From Nitrospirota bacterium (lineage in GTDB: Bacteria > Nitrospirota > UBA9217), in the NCBI GenBank assembly GCA_023229435.1, contig JALNZF010000001.1:124001-188000 (forward strand): 64,000 nt of DNA, in the 5' to 3' direction. Position numbers and translations under genes: made by a program. The notes below the pieces were generated by a model that saw only the letters and a program-made list of their open reading frames with translations, ran no database searches and was not told the origin of the DNA. This document shows positions 62,941-64,000 of the stretch, one piece after another. Within the stretch, counting starts at the first letter, position 1. Every line of letters starts with the position of its first letter.

Positions 62941-64000
62941 GTGAAAATATTACTCGTCAAACCGCATCCTCAGCTGCTTGTGGCAAAGCGTCTCCAGGAG
63001 GGATTTCTTCACCTCGAACCGCTGGAGCTCGAAATGGTGGCCGGCGGTGTGCCGTTGGAAGATGAAGTGGTGATCCAGGACCTGAGCTTCGAGAAGGACC
63101 CGATCCTCGGTTTTCAGAACAAAGTACGCGAGATGAAGCCCCATATCGTTGGTTTCACCGGCTACAGCAGCCAGTCGGCCCTGGTCAAGACCCTGGCTGG
63201 TCTCGTGAAAAAGCATGATCCGAAGATCGTGACCGTGGTCGGCGGAACGCATGCCACGATCATACCTGCGGATTACGCATTGAACGGCGAGGGGATCGAC
63301 ATCATCGTGCGCGGCGAAGGGGGTACGGCATTCGCCGAGATCGTAAGACGCTTTAAAAAAGGCGAACCGCTCGCGTTCGGCGAAGCTGTTCTCTCACCCA
63401 AAGATCCTGGATTCGCGGAAAAGGCCGCGGCCCTGCCGCCGGAATTTCCTCCCGTGGACCAAATACCGCGGGCACGGCGCGAGCTGGTCGATCGCTCACG
63501 CTATTTCTGCGTCTGGACCTCAAGCACGGAGAAGAGGCTCGACACCATATTCCCGAGGACCGCGAGCATGCGCACGTCGACCGGATGCGCTTTTTCGTGC
63601 TCCTTTTGCGTTGTGCATCACTTGATGCGCGGCAAGTACCTCCAACGACAGCCCGAGGACGTGGTGGATGAGATCGAGAAGATCGCGGAGAACCATATTT
63701 ATTTCGTGGACGACGAGACGTTCCTGAACAAGGACCGGTTGACAAAGATCGCGAACCTGTTGCTCGAGAAGGGGATCAAAAAGAAGTATATCAGCTGGGC
63801 GCGCGCTGATACGATCGTAAAATATCCCGATTTGTTCAAACTCTGGAAGCAGGCCGGTCTCAGCGTGGTCTACGTCGGCCTCGAGGCCATGGTCGGATCG
63901 CGGCTCGACAAGTATAAGAAGCGGACGACCGTGGATACGAACCGAAAGGCCATAGAGATACTGAAAGAGATCGGCATCACCCTCCATGCGAGCTTCATGG
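62941..64000 (+). CDS. Cobalamin-binding radical SAM enzyme, 3' partial
   Basis: A third B12-rSAM gene running off the right edge (353 codons seen). GTG start at 62941 follows TAGGGGGTCTTA. The N-terminal cobalamin-binding-like domain has KILLVKPHPQLLVAKRL, VGFTGYSSQSALVKTL and VVGGTHATIIPADYAL. The radical SAM motif is TSTGCAFSCSFCVVHHLMRG, followed by IYFVDDETFLN. It is in the same direction as the cluster and related in type to the genes at 50914 and 52182. The end and hence its exact role are not visible. Confidence 0.9.
   Translation, partial: MKILLVKPHPQLLVAKRLQEGFLHLEPLELEMVAGGVPLEDEVVIQDLSFEKDPILGFQNKVREMKPHIVGFTGYSSQSALVKTLAGLVKKHDPKIVTVVGGTHATIIPADYALNGEGIDIIVRGEGGTAFAEIVRRFKKGEPLAFGEAVLSPKDPGFAEKAAALPPEFPPVDQIPRARRELVDRSRYFCVWTSSTEKRLDTIFPRTASMRTSTGCAFSCSFCVVHHLMRGKYLQRQPEDVVDEIEKIAENHIYFVDDETFLNKDRLTKIANLLLEKGIKKKYISWARADTIVKYPDLFKLWKQAGLSVVYVGLEAMVGSRLDKYKKRTTVDTNRKAIEILKEIGITLHASFM

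Noticed and set aside
36098..64000. Assignment as a ladderane cluster outright
   Set aside because: The LolA, MMPL, DUF3261, thioesterase and ligase genes match aryl polyene loci better, and no gene proves cyclobutane formation; only resemblance is claimed.

Overview
The window is a GC-rich bacterial chromosome segment, about 56-58% G+C by eye. It is probably from an uncultivated Nitrospirota or Desulfobacterota-like Gram-negative bacterium. That placement is inferred from the outer-membrane lipoprotein machinery, a DHH-CBS-CCA tRNA nucleotidyltransferase fusion, an archaeal-size phenylalanyl-tRNA synthetase, and very many small hairpin repeats between genes and even inside them. No rRNA or tRNA gene was seen.

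Layout. Positions 1-12935 hold housekeeping genes: carB (5' end cut off)-greA-pyrK-pyrD, xerD, the tRNA nucleotidyltransferase fusion, a bacteriohemerythrin, a Na/Pi cotransporter, a four-helix-bundle (IVP) gene between inverted low-complexity repeats, and yjbQ. Positions 13185-24830 form a defence island: hsdR, hsdS, an AT-rich membrane protein of unknown function, a broken hsdM 5' copy, an unknown gene, an AbiEi/AbiEii toxin-antitoxin pair whose toxin carries WYL-like and zinc-finger extensions, an intact hsdM, a small lipoprotein pair, and a decayed hsdM 3' end. Positions 25003-35870 return to housekeeping and signalling: a TPR peptidase, queA, a SPOR protein, a DUF6941 protein, a LuxR-type regulator, an HD-GYP response regulator, pheS-pheT and a DUF3617 protein.

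From a good sigma70-type promoter at 35914-35942 to the right edge, all 25 genes on the plus strand look like one large biosynthetic locus resembling aryl polyene and ladderane-type clusters. It encodes three ketosynthases with the active Cys, two KS-like partners lacking it (Ser and Gln), three acyl carrier proteins, a ketoreductase, two hotdog dehydratase-like domains (one fused to a radical SAM/SPASM enzyme), a thioesterase, an aryl/acyl-CoA ligase, three acyltransferase-type proteins (PlsC, LpxL and condensation types), two FAD oxidoreductases, three cobalamin-binding radical SAM enzymes, a GT2-DUF2062 protein and a deacetylase. LolA, an MMPL exporter and a DUF3261 lipoprotein are also present. 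The proposed logic is: a ligase loads a starter, type II KS/KR/DH cycles build a polyene or otherwise unusual acyl chain on ACPs, radical SAM and FAD enzymes modify it, acyltransferases join it to a lipid, and LolA/MMPL/DUF3261 move it to the outer membrane. The product cannot be read from sequence.

A second theme is repeat invasion. At least five copies of a 140-170 bp element share ends close to GTAACTACTCAG/CTGAGTAGTTAC, two copies of a 132 bp element have ends GAGCCTGTTGCACAAA, and several other hairpin families occur. Repeat-derived DNA has been kept in frame in carB, hsdR, hsdM, lolA and the deacetylase gene, and it supplies start or stop regions for others.
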